The notes under the pieces: model-generated
What the model was told of the DNA's origin: nothing
Database searches by the model: none
Seen by the model: the letters and a program-made list of their open reading frames with translations, nothing else
Shown: positions 51,129 to 59,702 of the stretch, piece after piece
Position numbering within the stretch: position 1 is the first letter of the stretch
Layout: each line of letters opens with the position of its first letter
Assembly (NCBI GenBank): GCA_002423105.1
Contig: DIUT01000060.1
Coordinates: 124,001-188,000, forward strand
DNA: 64,000 nt
Source: Geobacter sp. UBA6151
GTDB lineage: Bacteria; Desulfobacterota; Desulfuromonadia; Geobacterales; Pseudopelobacteraceae
Reading direction: 5' to 3'
Program-made: the position numbers and the translations under genes

Positions 51129-52076
51129 ATGACCAACAACTCATATCTCGGTTTTTTCAGTTTATTGGAAGACCCGTTCACCCTTACCCCTGACCCGGCG
51201 TACTACTACCCGTCCGGCGACCATGCCAATGCCCTGCTGTCGCTGGACTATATCATGAACAACCGCGAGGGCTTCTGCCTGCTCACGGGAGAGCCCGGCA
51301 CCGGCAAAACCACCCTGGTGCGAATCTTTGTCAACAAATGGCAGGAGAAGGCCGAGATAGCCCTGATCATGACTCCCCGCCTGAACCCGCAGGAGTTCCT
51401 GGAGGCGATTCTGCAGGACCTGGATGTCATCTATCCGCTCTCCGGCAACAAAAACGATATGATCAAGGAGTTTCGTGATTTTTTGCTGGAGCATGCCGGG
51501 CAGGGGAAACGGGTGGTGATCATCGTTGACGAGGCACAGCAGCTGCCCGATGACACCATGGAGGAGCTGAGGCTCCTGTCCAACCTGGAAACAGAGAAAG
51601 AGAAGCTGCTGCAGATCATCATGGTCGGCCAACCGGAACTGTTTGAAAAGCTTGCCTCGGACAACCTGCGGCAACTTAACCAGCGCATCTCGGTAAAGGC
51701 GCAGCTCTCACATCTTTCCGAAACCGCAACAGCGGATTATCTGATCACGCGCTTGCAAAAGGCCGGAGCTCGCTCTGCACACCTTTTTGACCAGAGCGCA
51801 GTCGCTGAAATGCACAAGCATTCTAAAGGCATTCCCCGGTTGATCAACCTGATTGCCTCACGCAGCCTGATGGTGGCCTATCTGGAGGGAAAACCGCTGG
51901 TGCAGGAGCGGCAGGTAATAATTGCAGCAAAAGAACTCACGCAGCAGGAACAAAAGGAACAGCCAAAGCCGAAAAACGGCACACTGTTCTGGCGTATGGC
52001 CATACTGCTGGTTGCTTTGATGGCAGCAGGGGTGACGGCATTGCTAATCCTGAACGGCACGCTGCATTTACCCTGA
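51129..52076 (+). CDS. AAA ATPase, ExeA/MshM type
   Basis: 315 aa. YLGFFSLLEDPFTLTPDPAYYYPSGDHANAL is the standard ExeA/MshM opening. Walker A is GEPGTGKTTL, Walker B VVIIVDEAQQLP, and sensor 1 RLLSNLETEKEKLLQIIMVGQ. A C-terminal membrane helix (about 288-310) anchors it. In MSHA loci MshM and in type II systems ExeA remodel peptidoglycan or secretin assembly. Last gene of the pilus operon; its 3' end overlaps convergent glgA by 9 nt. It has no separate PG-binding domain, which favours MshM. Confidence 0.9.
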   Translation: MTNNSYLGFFSLLEDPFTLTPDPAYYYPSGDHANALLSLDYIMNNREGFCLLTGEPGTGKTTLVRIFVNKWQEKAEIALIMTPRLNPQEFLEAILQDLDVIYPLSGNKNDMIKEFRDFLLEHAGQGKRVVIIVDEAQQLPDDTMEELRLLSNLETEKEKLLQIIMVGQPELFEKLASDNLRQLNQRISVKAQLSHLSETATADYLITRLQKAGARSAHLFDQSAVAEMHKHSKGIPRLINLIASRSLMVAYLEGKPLVQERQVIIAAKELTQQEQKEQPKPKNGTLFWRMAILLVALMAAGVTALLILNGTLHLP

Positions 52077-53594
52077 AAAAACGGATCCCCGCTTTCTCTT
52101 CAGCGCCTCCCGGTACAACTCATCATACTTCAACGCCGCTTCTTCCCAGGTAAAGCGCTTGGCCATGCCATTTTTGCGCAGGGCAGCCAGCCCGTGCGGG
52201 TTGTTGTACCAGGTCCAGGTGGCCCAGCCAACGGTATCGTACAAGGCGCTGGCAGAGTGGCTCCAGAACTTGAAACCATCACCGCTGAGTGTTGATTCAT
52301 TGAAGTTCTCAACGCTATCATCCAGACCACCTGTAGCACGCACAACCGGTGGCGTGCCATAGGCCAGGGAGTACATCTGGTTCAGGCCGCAGGGTTCAAA
52401 GGCTGAAGGCATCAGAAAAAAATCGGAACCGGCTTCCACCAGGTGCGCCAATTCGTTGTCATAGCCGATGTGGCAGCCCACCTTGTCGGGATGACGGTAC
52501 GCCATGCCGCCGAAGAAGAAGTGGGCCCAAGGTTCGCCGTTACCCACAACCACCACCTGGAGATCAAGGGTAATCATCTTGTGGATCGCCTCGGCCAGCA
52601 GATCGGTCCCCTTCTGAGGAACCATCCGCGAAACCACGCCGAAGATCGGCACATCCAGCTCCGGTAGTCCGAAACGCCGCTGCAAGGCCCGCTTGCACAC
52701 CGCTTTTCCGCTCAGATCATCCGCTGTATACGTGGCAGGCAGATAGGGATCGGCGGCAGGATTCCACTCTCCGTAGTCCACACCGTTGAGAATTCCGTAC
52801 AGATCAGCCGCCCGTTCCTTCACAACCCCTTCCAACCCCCAACCATACAGTGGCGTCTGAATCTCCCGTGCATACCCTCGGCTGACCGTATTCAGCAGCG
52901 TCGCATGATAAATTCCGCCCTTCAGCAGGTTCACCTGATCATCTTTTTCCAGCTCCAGAAACGTGAAATGCTCCCAGCCGATATTCAGCACTTCCATCAG
53001 GCCGGGATAATAGCTTCCCTGGTGCTGCATGTTGTGAATGGTAAGGATTGAAGCGGCATTGCACAGGTGCGGTTCGTTACGGCAACTTGTGTTCAGGAAG
53101 ATCGGTACGGCGGCAGTATGCCAATCGTGGGCATGGAGGATATCCGGTTGCCAGCCCAGCATTTTTGGAAGTTCCAAGGCGGCACGGGAAAGAAAGACGT
53201 AGCGGTTGTCATTATCCATGAAACCAACATTGTCAACACCGTAGACGCCGTCTCGGCCATAAAGTCCCTGGTGTTCCAGAAAGTAGACCGGCACATCACT
53301 TTTGGGCAGGCGTCCTTCCCTGACACCACAGTACATATCGCCGATGATCCCCATGGGTACCACCAGGACGCCGGGCAGCAGGGTCAAACCGTAGCGTTCA
53401 GGATCGATGCTGTAATAGCGCGGCAACACAACCCGGACATCGTGGCCCAGGTCATGCAAATAACGGGGCAGATCCCCCACAACTTCACCCAGGCCGCCGG
53501 TTTTGGCAAATGGCGCCGCCTCTGAAGCAACAAACAGGATGTTCAATCCCTGACCCTTGACCCCTGACCCTTGACCCTGCTGTTTGTCAATCAC
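52068..53594 (-). CDS. glgA: Glycogen synthase (ADP-glucose, GT5)
   Basis: 508 aa from GTG 53594, which overlaps the Hpt stop (GTGA). NILFVASEAAPFAKTGGLGEVVGDLP is the ADP-glucose-binding start and PSAFEPCGLNQMYSLAYGTPPVVRATGGLDDSV the C-terminal GT-B signature. It extends alpha-1,4-glucan chains. The first ~16 residues (GQGSGVKGQG) come from four heptamer repeats (53551-53578), not from the enzyme family. A TTG at 53546 with AAGGG upstream is an alternative start lying after the repeats. Confidence 0.94.
   Translation of the reverse strand: MIDKQQGQGSGVKGQGLNILFVASEAAPFAKTGGLGEVVGDLPRYLHDLGHDVRVVLPRYYSIDPERYGLTLLPGVLVVPMGIIGDMYCGVREGRLPKSDVPVYFLEHQGLYGRDGVYGVDNVGFMDNDNRYVFLSRAALELPKMLGWQPDILHAHDWHTAAVPIFLNTSCRNEPHLCNAASILTIHNMQHQGSYYPGLMEVLNIGWEHFTFLELEKDDQVNLLKGGIYHATLLNTVSRGYAREIQTPLYGWGLEGVVKERAADLYGILNGVDYGEWNPAADPYLPATYTADDLSGKAVCKRALQRRFGLPELDVPIFGVVSRMVPQKGTDLLAEAIHKMITLDLQVVVVGNGEPWAHFFFGGMAYRHPDKVGCHIGYDNELAHLVEAGSDFFLMPSAFEPCGLNQMYSLAYGTPPVVRATGGLDDSVENFNESTLSGDGFKFWSHSASALYDTVGWATWTWYNNPHGLAALRKNGMAKRFTWEEAALKYDELYREALKRKRGSVFSG
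53551..53578 (+). repeat. TGACCCT heptamer x4 at the glgA 5' end
   Basis: TGACCCT, TGACCCC, TGACCCT, TGACCCT on the plus strand; on the coding strand it reads AGGGTCA-type units, translated as a Gly/Gln/Ser tract directly after the coupled GTG start. Confidence 0.9.
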
Positions 53595-53968
53595 TCCTCA
53601 AGCTCCCTTGCAATTGCCGTAAGCAGCCGGCCCAACTCACGCTCTAAGTCTGCAAACAGCCGCCTGACTTCCATAATATTTCCGGCACGGGCTGCCTGTT
53701 CCATTGCCGAAGCAAGCGCTGATACATGGCGTCCACCAACCGAACCTGATTCACCCTTCATACCATGGGCGATGGCAAACAGCTCCTGGTGCGCTCCTGC
53801 GTCCAGTGCCTTACGCAGCCCTTCCAGCTTGATCAGTGAGCTTTCCTGAAAAATGCGAAACACATCCTGAAGCACATCGCCACACCCCAGTTCCAGGTAG
53901 TTTTTACGAAGGTATTCCCGATCAAAAGGGTCATCCAGGCCTAACTCATCAGGCGTTTTTTCTGTCAT
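53591..53968 (-). CDS. Histidine phosphotransfer (Hpt) domain protein
   Basis: 125 aa, a single Hpt four-helix domain. The phosphorylatable H68 is in AIAHGMKGESGSVGG, and the ALEEA-like helix follows. It relays phosphate between a hybrid kinase and a response regulator. No kinase or regulator is adjacent, though a SixA-like phosphohistidine phosphatase is at 8257. It overlaps the glgA start by 4 nt; co-expression with glycogen synthase is implied but a functional link is not shown. Confidence 0.88.
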   Translation of the reverse strand: MTEKTPDELGLDDPFDREYLRKNYLELGCGDVLQDVFRIFQESSLIKLEGLRKALDAGAHQELFAIAHGMKGESGSVGGRHVSALASAMEQAARAGNIMEVRRLFADLERELGRLLTAIARELEE

Positions 53969-54097
53969 ATTCCATCCTCCACCAGATCATCCGACAACCA
54001 ACTACCTGCACAAGCTACCTTGTCAGGAAATTTACGCAAGTTTAGCCCAAGCAACCTGAAATGCAAGCAGATAGAGCATTAGGGGGTAAGATTAGCG

Positions 54098-54124
54098 CTA
54101 CCGGGAGTGTCTTGACGACACCCC
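54098..54124 (-). terminator. Hairpin after bacteriohemerythrin gene
   Basis: CCGGG-AGTGTC / GACAC-CCCGG stem with TTGAC loop, just beyond the hemerythrin stop. No U-tract. The rest of 53969-54141 shows nothing further. Confidence 0.4.
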
Positions 54125-54141
54125 GGCAGAAGAGAGAGGGA

Positions 54142-54549
54142 CTACTGGACACCTTTTGACTTCAGGTCACGGGCAAACGCCTTGTCAATGTTCATGATGT
54201 GGCTCGACAACCATTCCGTAAAAAACCGCAACGCCTCATCAACAACAGGCGCATCTCCAGCCTGAAACCTGCGCTTGAATTCACCAACTTGCTGCACAAG
54301 ATCCTGATGTTTTTGACGATGTTCAGCAGCAGCAGGATAGCCATACTGGCTCATAAGCTGCTCTTCAAAGGAAAAATGGGTTTGGGTATAGCGTACCAGA
54401 TCGGTCAAGACCTCTCCGATTACTTCATGGCCTTTGCCGACCCGTACGGCATCAGCCAACTGATTGGCCATGTCAAACAGCCTCTTGTGCTGAGCGTCGA
54501 TATCCTTGACGCCAACTTCAAACATTGCCCCCCAAATCAACAACGGCAT
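54142..54549 (-). CDS. Bacteriohemerythrin
   Basis: 135 aa, single hemerythrin four-helix domain with a complete di-iron ligand set: H21, H58 with E62 (HFSFE), H77 and H81, H117 and D122. It binds O2 reversibly, and may store, deliver or sense oxygen in an otherwise anaerobic cell. AAGGAGTATATGT precedes the ATG. The haem chemoreceptor gene lies 20 nt upstream on the same strand, so the two may form an operon concerned with redox or oxygen response (inference). Confidence 0.95.
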   Translation of the reverse strand: MPLLIWGAMFEVGVKDIDAQHKRLFDMANQLADAVRVGKGHEVIGEVLTDLVRYTQTHFSFEEQLMSQYGYPAAAEHRQKHQDLVQQVGEFKRRFQAGDAPVVDEALRFFTEWLSSHIMNIDKAFARDLKSKGVQ

Positions 54550-54569
54550 ACATATACTCCTTATTTAAA

Positions 54570-56663
54570 TTACAGGCTGCATGGCGCCACGTAGCCGAAC
54601 CGTACCCCACCCCAATGGCGGCCATTGATGAACAGTGGGAACGACAAGTCGTTCAGAATTTCGCCCGTATCCCGACGGTAGGTCTGCAATAGAAAACCGT
54701 TGGTATTTTTGGCACAACGCATACCGGTGTTGTCAGAGAATATCCGTTTGGTGCGGTTACTTACCTTGTCGGTTTCGCTGTTGCCGGTCAGCGGTTTACT
54801 GAAGCGCAGGTTGTGACAGGGGACATATGCCCGGTCATCAAAACAGATGGCGTACAGCAGCTTGTCGTCACGACCGACAATCGCCTCCTGTAGCGGAGAA
54901 ATTGTCCGGTCAAAGAAACTGTCAAAGCGGGTGGTGAATTTTGGCGGATCGGTCTTCTGGGAATAGGGCTGGTAGTTACGGTCAAAGAGGTCTGATTCGG
55001 ACAGTGAGCCAGTGCGGATCGCCTCGTTGATGGCCGCCTCAACACCTGTCAGCAGGTCACGGGCATATCCTTTGACCTGATCATGGTAGTTACCCACGGT
55101 AAAGCGCCCCACGGTGCCATAGATATCTTCAACGATATCAGAAAATTTGGCAAAGGTTTCCAGATTGACCTTCATCATCTGGTTGGTGCCGTGGGCGGCA
55201 TTTGATACAAAATGAATCTTGCCGGAAATCTCGGCAGTAACCGAGGTTTGTTCACCGGCGGCAGTAGCGATCAACTCACTCATCATGCGTGAACCGGAGG
55301 CGCAGTTCTTGATCTCTTCCAGTTGTCGGCGGGCTTCTTCAGCCTGGCGCAGCGCATTTTGCACCATCCCGCTTTCCTTGCGGATGCTGGTGGCGGCCCT
55401 GACGCTTTCCTGCTGAATCTTGCCCACAATCTGATCAATCTCTTTGGTTGATTTTGTGGTCTTTTCAGCCAAAGAGCGCACCTCGTCAGCCACCACGGCA
55501 AAACCGCGCCCGGCCTCGCCGGCCCGCGCCGCCTCAATTGCCGCATTCAGAGCCAGCAGGTTGGTCTGGTCAGCAATATCCTCAATCAGGGAAAGCATCT
55601 CACCGATGCTGGCCGATGAGCGTTCCAGTTCGCCAATGCCGGCCAGGGTTGATTCAACACTTTCCGCAACACTGTTCATGCTCTGCCACGTCTGTTGCAC
55701 CACCTCCAGGCCGGTGCTGGCAGCACTGTCAACCGTTGCAGCCAGATTTACCGCCTGACTGGTGTTTTCAGCCACATTCTGGATGGTGCTGCTCATCTCT
55801 TCAGCAGCAGTTGCCACCGTATCAGCGCTTTCCATCTGCATTTGCATCTCTCGCGAGATACGCTCCGTGGCGTTGTTCAACTCACAGGTAGCGCCGCCCA
55901 GTTGACAGGCCTGCTGGTACAGAGAAGCGATAATCTCGCGGATCTTCTGGGTCAGGTGATTGACTTCCGAGCCCAGACGCCCGATTTCGTCCTCGGATTT
56001 TATCGGCAAGACCTTGGTAAGATCCCCCTCACCCCTGGCAATATCCTCCACCTGCGCCGAAAGCACCTTGATCGGCCGTACCACCAGGATAGAGATCAGC
56101 ATATACAGAACACCGATAATCAGGAAAAAGAAGAAGGCGCCAACAACCGTCAACACAACAGCCAGCTTTTTGGCCTTGACAACCCCCTCTTCCAAAGAGG
56201 CAACGAGCTGCAGACCACCCAGATACTTTGGGCCAGGAGCATGACAGGAATTACAGCGGGCTTCGTTGACCAACGGAATAGCCAGCTTAAGGACCGATTT
56301 ACCGTCAATAGTGGCATTCTCTTCCTGTTGTGCTCCGGCAGCCACCGCCTTCTTGATCAACTCACTGGAGTCCTGACCACCGTACTCATTACCGTCAGAC
56401 TTAAACATCTGGATTTTCAGCACGCCACCCTGCTTCACCACACTGTCAACATACTTGTTGAACACCTCAAAATCCCCGCGCATCTTTAGCTCAGTCAACT
56501 CATGAATTACGGAAGCGGCAGCTTGACGAGCGCTGGTGCGTTGCAGATCAATCATTGACGTATAGGAGAGATACAGACTGAGGACGCCAAGGCATGCAAA
56601 GCAGATGGTAAGGGTTACTGCAATTGCAATCAGTACCTTGGCAGTAAGGCGGGTGCGTATCAT
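54570..56663 (-). CDS. Methyl-accepting chemotaxis protein with periplasmic c-type haem motif
   Basis: 697 aa. TM1 (about 9-32) and TM2 (about 167-192) enclose a periplasmic domain with C137-N-S-C140-H141 just before TM2 (NEARCNSCHAPGPKYLGGL). HAMP follows, then the signalling hairpin with EDIADQTNLLALNAAIEAARAGEAGRGFAVVADEVR. After the signalling domain is an extra ~150-residue cytoplasmic module (LYAICFDDRAYVPCHN ... DLSFPLFINGRHWGGVRFGY), a known add-on in several MCPs. No pentapeptide methylation-receptor tail. It probably senses redox state or a haem ligand; binding of haem is inferred. Confidence 0.93.
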   Translation of the reverse strand: MIRTRLTAKVLIAIAVTLTICFACLGVLSLYLSYTSMIDLQRTSARQAAASVIHELTELKMRGDFEVFNKYVDSVVKQGGVLKIQMFKSDGNEYGGQDSSELIKKAVAAGAQQEENATIDGKSVLKLAIPLVNEARCNSCHAPGPKYLGGLQLVASLEEGVVKAKKLAVVLTVVGAFFFFLIIGVLYMLISILVVRPIKVLSAQVEDIARGEGDLTKVLPIKSEDEIGRLGSEVNHLTQKIREIIASLYQQACQLGGATCELNNATERISREMQMQMESADTVATAAEEMSSTIQNVAENTSQAVNLAATVDSAASTGLEVVQQTWQSMNSVAESVESTLAGIGELERSSASIGEMLSLIEDIADQTNLLALNAAIEAARAGEAGRGFAVVADEVRSLAEKTTKSTKEIDQIVGKIQQESVRAATSIRKESGMVQNALRQAEEARRQLEEIKNCASGSRMMSELIATAAGEQTSVTAEISGKIHFVSNAAHGTNQMMKVNLETFAKFSDIVEDIYGTVGRFTVGNYHDQVKGYARDLLTGVEAAINEAIRTGSLSESDLFDRNYQPYSQKTDPPKFTTRFDSFFDRTISPLQEAIVGRDDKLLYAICFDDRAYVPCHNLRFSKPLTGNSETDKVSNRTKRIFSDNTGMRCAKNTNGFLLQTYRRDTGEILNDLSFPLFINGRHWGGVRFGYVAPCSL

Positions 56664-56781
56664 TGAGCTACCTCCGGGACTGTGATGAACGTAATATCAG
56701 GGGATGCCACTTGACTGGGCAGATTGGGTTTGCATTAAAACAAACCCGACTCCATTTTGCAAGAATATAGCTAACGATGTT

Positions 56782-57450
56782 TTATTGTTTTTCCGCACCA
56801 AACAGTAGATGCAAGATCATCAAATCCTCAACGGTTTTGGTCAGCAGAACCGGGCATCCTGCCTGCTCCGGCAAGCGCAGGTCGATATCGTAACGATCTC
56901 CCACAAACAGCACGTTTTCAGGAGGCAGGACAAGTCCTGCAAGAACTTCGTCAAGCAGCGCCTGATCCGGCTTGGGTCGCCATGTGTCGTCAATGGTGAT
57001 TACCCGCTCAAAGACACCGGTAAGTTCAAGCACAGACAGGATCTTGTCAGTCAACACCCGGTTATTGTTGGTCAACAACCAGCATCGGCAGAAACCGGCC
57101 AGATTCCGTACCAGCAGCGCAACGCGGCTGTCCGGAACAATCATGTCGCCCGGTTCCAGCTCCACAGCAAAGCGGCGGTGCATCTCCCGCACCGTACCAC
57201 CCATTACCTGGATCGCCACCGCCAGTGTCTGCACCGTCCCGCACTCGGCAGTCAGCTGCTCCCGCAGTTTCTTGAGATACTCACCTCCCTGCGTTGGCGT
57301 ACATCCCAGCAGATCTCCCGCATATTGCGACACCGATTCCCAGACAGCATGCTCAAACAGTTCGGAAACATACAAGGTGCCGTCCAGATCAAACACAATC
57401 GCTTTGATCTCCTGCCCCTTGCCCCTTGACCCTTGACTTTGATTTTTCAT
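56782..57450 (-). CDS. HAD-superfamily hydrolase
   Basis: 222 aa from ATG 57450 (overlaps the methyltransferase stop as ATGA). The HAD nucleophile motif is IVFDLDGTLYV, motif II WLLTNNN, motif III a Lys near RPKPDQALL, and motif IV GDRYDIDL. The layout is that of pyrophosphatase/phosphoglycolate-type HAD phosphatases; the substrate is unknown. The N-terminal ~14 residues (SQGSRGKGQE) are encoded by heptamer repeats at 57413-57433, placed between the coupled start and the first motif. Confidence 0.87.
   Translation of the reverse strand: MKNQSQGSRGKGQEIKAIVFDLDGTLYVSELFEHAVWESVSQYAGDLLGCTPTQGGEYLKKLREQLTAECGTVQTLAVAIQVMGGTVREMHRRFAVELEPGDMIVPDSRVALLVRNLAGFCRCWLLTNNNRVLTDKILSVLELTGVFERVITIDDTWRPKPDQALLDEVLAGLVLPPENVLFVGDRYDIDLRLPEQAGCPVLLTKTVEDLMILHLLFGAEKQ
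57413..57433 (+). repeat. TGCCCCT/TGACCCT heptamer x3 at the HAD gene 5' end
   Basis: TGCCCCT, TGCCCCT, TGACCCT in tandem plus a partial TGACTTT on the plus strand, translated on the minus strand as a Gly/Gln/Lys tract. Confidence 0.88.
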
Positions 57451-58586
57451 GCCCCGATCCCCCGCAAACAGCCCAGGTCCGGTTGTTTAACTCCCTTTGA
57501 TTGCACCAGCACCCGGAACGTATCTCCCATGCCTCCTTGCGGCATGATCAGGCGCTTGAGCGTCAGACGGCGTTTAAGCTTTTCCGTTTCCGGCAGACCG
57601 GAACTTTCAATGGCCTCAAACTCATTAACCATACCGGCTGCCAGCAGAAAACGGCACTGCTCACCGAACCAGACCGTCGTAAGACCCAACTCCTCACCCC
57701 GCTCCATCAGGGCGGAGAAGTTGACGTGAGTTGTGATATCCTGCTCACCCAGCCGCTGGTAGGGGTTATCTTCTACCCGGTGTTGATGATAACAGAGCAG
57801 GGTACCCAGCTTGCGCTGGGGCGCATACAGTTCTTCCTTGGGATAGCCGTAGTCCACCGTCAGAATGAATCCCTGCTGCAAGCGCGAGGCGACCGCCTCA
57901 AACCAGGACAACGCCGCCAGCGACACTTCCGCCTCCTGGCCCGGCAAAAGCGGCATGCCATAACGGGCCAGATATTCACCAATGACCGGAGTCGATGGCA
58001 CATCCAGTTGTTCTTTCAGTTGTTCTCCATCCCGCGTGACATAGATTTCTTTCAACCCGTCCGGGGTCATCAACACCCGGTGTACCGGCATGGCGTCCAA
58101 CAGTTCATTGGAATAGATCACCCCGCTGAAACGGGAGTCCTGGGCCGTTTCGGCATGTCCGGTCCAAAGCAATCTGGCGGCATGACCGGCCAGCAGTTCC
58201 TGCTGCGCAGCAACCAGGGACGGTTCTTTTTCCACAAGCATCAGACGGGAGGAGGCATAGCACTCGGGTTCGCGCTCCTGCAAAAAATCCAGGATGTCAC
58301 AGGCCAAACGGCCATGCCCTGCTCCCACTTCCATCAGCGTAAAATCGGCAGGCTGGCCCATTGAGCGCCACATTGCCGCCAGCTCACGGGCAATGACCCG
58401 ACCAAAGGCAGCATGGACAGTGATGCTGGTATAAAAATCCCCCTGCACTCCCACCTTGCGCCCTGGCGAGGTATAGTAGCCCAGACCCGGCTCGTAGAGG
58501 CAGGCAGTCATGTAATCGGCAAAAGTGATCCGGCCGTTTTCGTCGATACGTTGTCGGATAATGGCATTAAGTTGATTCTGTTCCAT
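57447..58586 (-). CDS. MidA/NDUFAF7-like SAM-dependent methyltransferase (DUF185)
   Basis: 379 aa. FADYMTACLYEPGLGYYTSPGRKVGVQGDFYTS is the family opening and LMEVGAGHGRLACDILDF the SAM-binding loop; SNELLDAMPVHRV and LTVDYGYPKEELYAPQR are also conserved. Eukaryotic relatives methylate an arginine of complex I subunit NDUFS2; bacterial function is not settled. The gene precedes, and overlaps by 4 nt, the HAD hydrolase, and lies 15 nt after the WYL regulator. Confidence 0.9.
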   Translation of the reverse strand: MEQNQLNAIIRQRIDENGRITFADYMTACLYEPGLGYYTSPGRKVGVQGDFYTSITVHAAFGRVIARELAAMWRSMGQPADFTLMEVGAGHGRLACDILDFLQEREPECYASSRLMLVEKEPSLVAAQQELLAGHAARLLWTGHAETAQDSRFSGVIYSNELLDAMPVHRVLMTPDGLKEIYVTRDGEQLKEQLDVPSTPVIGEYLARYGMPLLPGQEAEVSLAALSWFEAVASRLQQGFILTVDYGYPKEELYAPQRKLGTLLCYHQHRVEDNPYQRLGEQDITTHVNFSALMERGEELGLTTVWFGEQCRFLLAAGMVNEFEAIESSGLPETEKLKRRLTLKRLIMPQGGMGDTFRVLVQSKGVKQPDLGCLRGIGA

Positions 58587-58601
58587 TGGTAGCTGACACC
58601 T

Positions 58602-59600
58602 TTACAGTTTTTTTCTGTACAGCTCACGCAACCCCTTTACCTGACGGCGCAGCTCCTTGCGCAGGCCTAAAGGTTCCAGCAACTCGGCATGGGGACCAAA
58701 GGAAAACACCCAGGCCAGAATTTCCAGCGTTCCGGCAGCCTCAAACTCAAGCAGCACTGAACCATCCGCACAAGCGGTCATCCGCTGTTCCGGACGCCAG
58801 ATCCTGTCCCGGACCAGATGGGCCACCTGGGCATCAAATCTGATCTTGAGCGCCATCGCCTGATCCGTCACCAGACCAAAAGCATCACTGAAACAGGCTT
58901 CCGGCACGAACTTTTCCGGCATTTCAAAGCGCCGCCTGGTTACATTCAGACTGACGATCCGTTCCACGGCAAAGAGCCGGACCCCATCGCGGTTGTGGGC
59001 CAGCGCCAGCAGGTACAACCCCCCTTTGGCCAGCACCAGAGTATAGGGATCAACTTCATAGGCCACCGCCTCGCCGCCGCCACGGCTGTATGACATACGG
59101 ATCTGGTACTGATAGAGCAAAGCGCGTCGCAACTCCGATAGCATATCCTCACATCCGGCGTAGTCACGCAATCCTTGAAAACGGGGTAGCGACACCCGGC
59201 TGATCCGTTCCAGATGGGCAACCGAACGGGGCGGCAGTGCAGCGTGTATTTTGGCAAAGAGCGCATCTATCTCCTCACCGAACGGTTTTGCAGGCAACAA
59301 AGCGGCGCAGGAGCGCAGTAGATGTAGGGAAACCAGTTCATCAAGGGTAAAGGTAATGGGAGCGATCTGGCGGGTGCGGGTCAAAAAACTGTACACCTTT
59401 TTTCCATCCTGCCAGGTTGCTGTCAACGGATAGCCAGCCTCCTGCACGGCAGCAAGGTCACGGTGGACCGTGCGCAGGTCCACACCGGTCTCCTCCACCA
59501 GTTCGTCAAGGGTAAGACCGTTTCTGGATTCAATCAGGCGAATAACATTGTGTAACCGTGCCGCTTGGGTATATCGTCCGGAAGGTTTGCCACGTGGCAT
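58602..59600 (-). CDS. WYL-domain transcriptional regulator
   Basis: 332 aa from ATG 59600 (AAAGGAGAAACTT upstream; the frame to 59666 is an unlikely extension). N-terminal winged helix-turn-helix, with RLIESRNGLTLDELVEETGVDLRTVHRDLAAVQEAGYPL, DeoR-like. The middle WYL-like domain contains YEVDPYTLVLAKGGLYLLALAHNRDGVRLFAVERI, where WYL is replaced by LYL, and a WCX-type C-terminus follows. WYL domains bind nucleic-acid or nucleotide ligands and often control DNA-damage or defence genes. Likely regulates itself or the MidA/HAD operon. Confidence 0.88.
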   Translation of the reverse strand: MPRGKPSGRYTQAARLHNVIRLIESRNGLTLDELVEETGVDLRTVHRDLAAVQEAGYPLTATWQDGKKVYSFLTRTRQIAPITFTLDELVSLHLLRSCAALLPAKPFGEEIDALFAKIHAALPPRSVAHLERISRVSLPRFQGLRDYAGCEDMLSELRRALLYQYQIRMSYSRGGGEAVAYEVDPYTLVLAKGGLYLLALAHNRDGVRLFAVERIVSLNVTRRRFEMPEKFVPEACFSDAFGLVTDQAMALKIRFDAQVAHLVRDRIWRPEQRMTACADGSVLLEFEAAGTLEILAWVFSFGPHAELLEPLGLRKELRRQVKGLRELYRKKL

Positions 59601-59702
59601 AAGTTTCTCCTTTACGTCTGTTACGATCAGGATTTTTAAGGTACACTGCCATGCCGTAGCCAACATTTTTACTGCTCTGCAAACTGACAGAAAGTACTTG
59701 AT

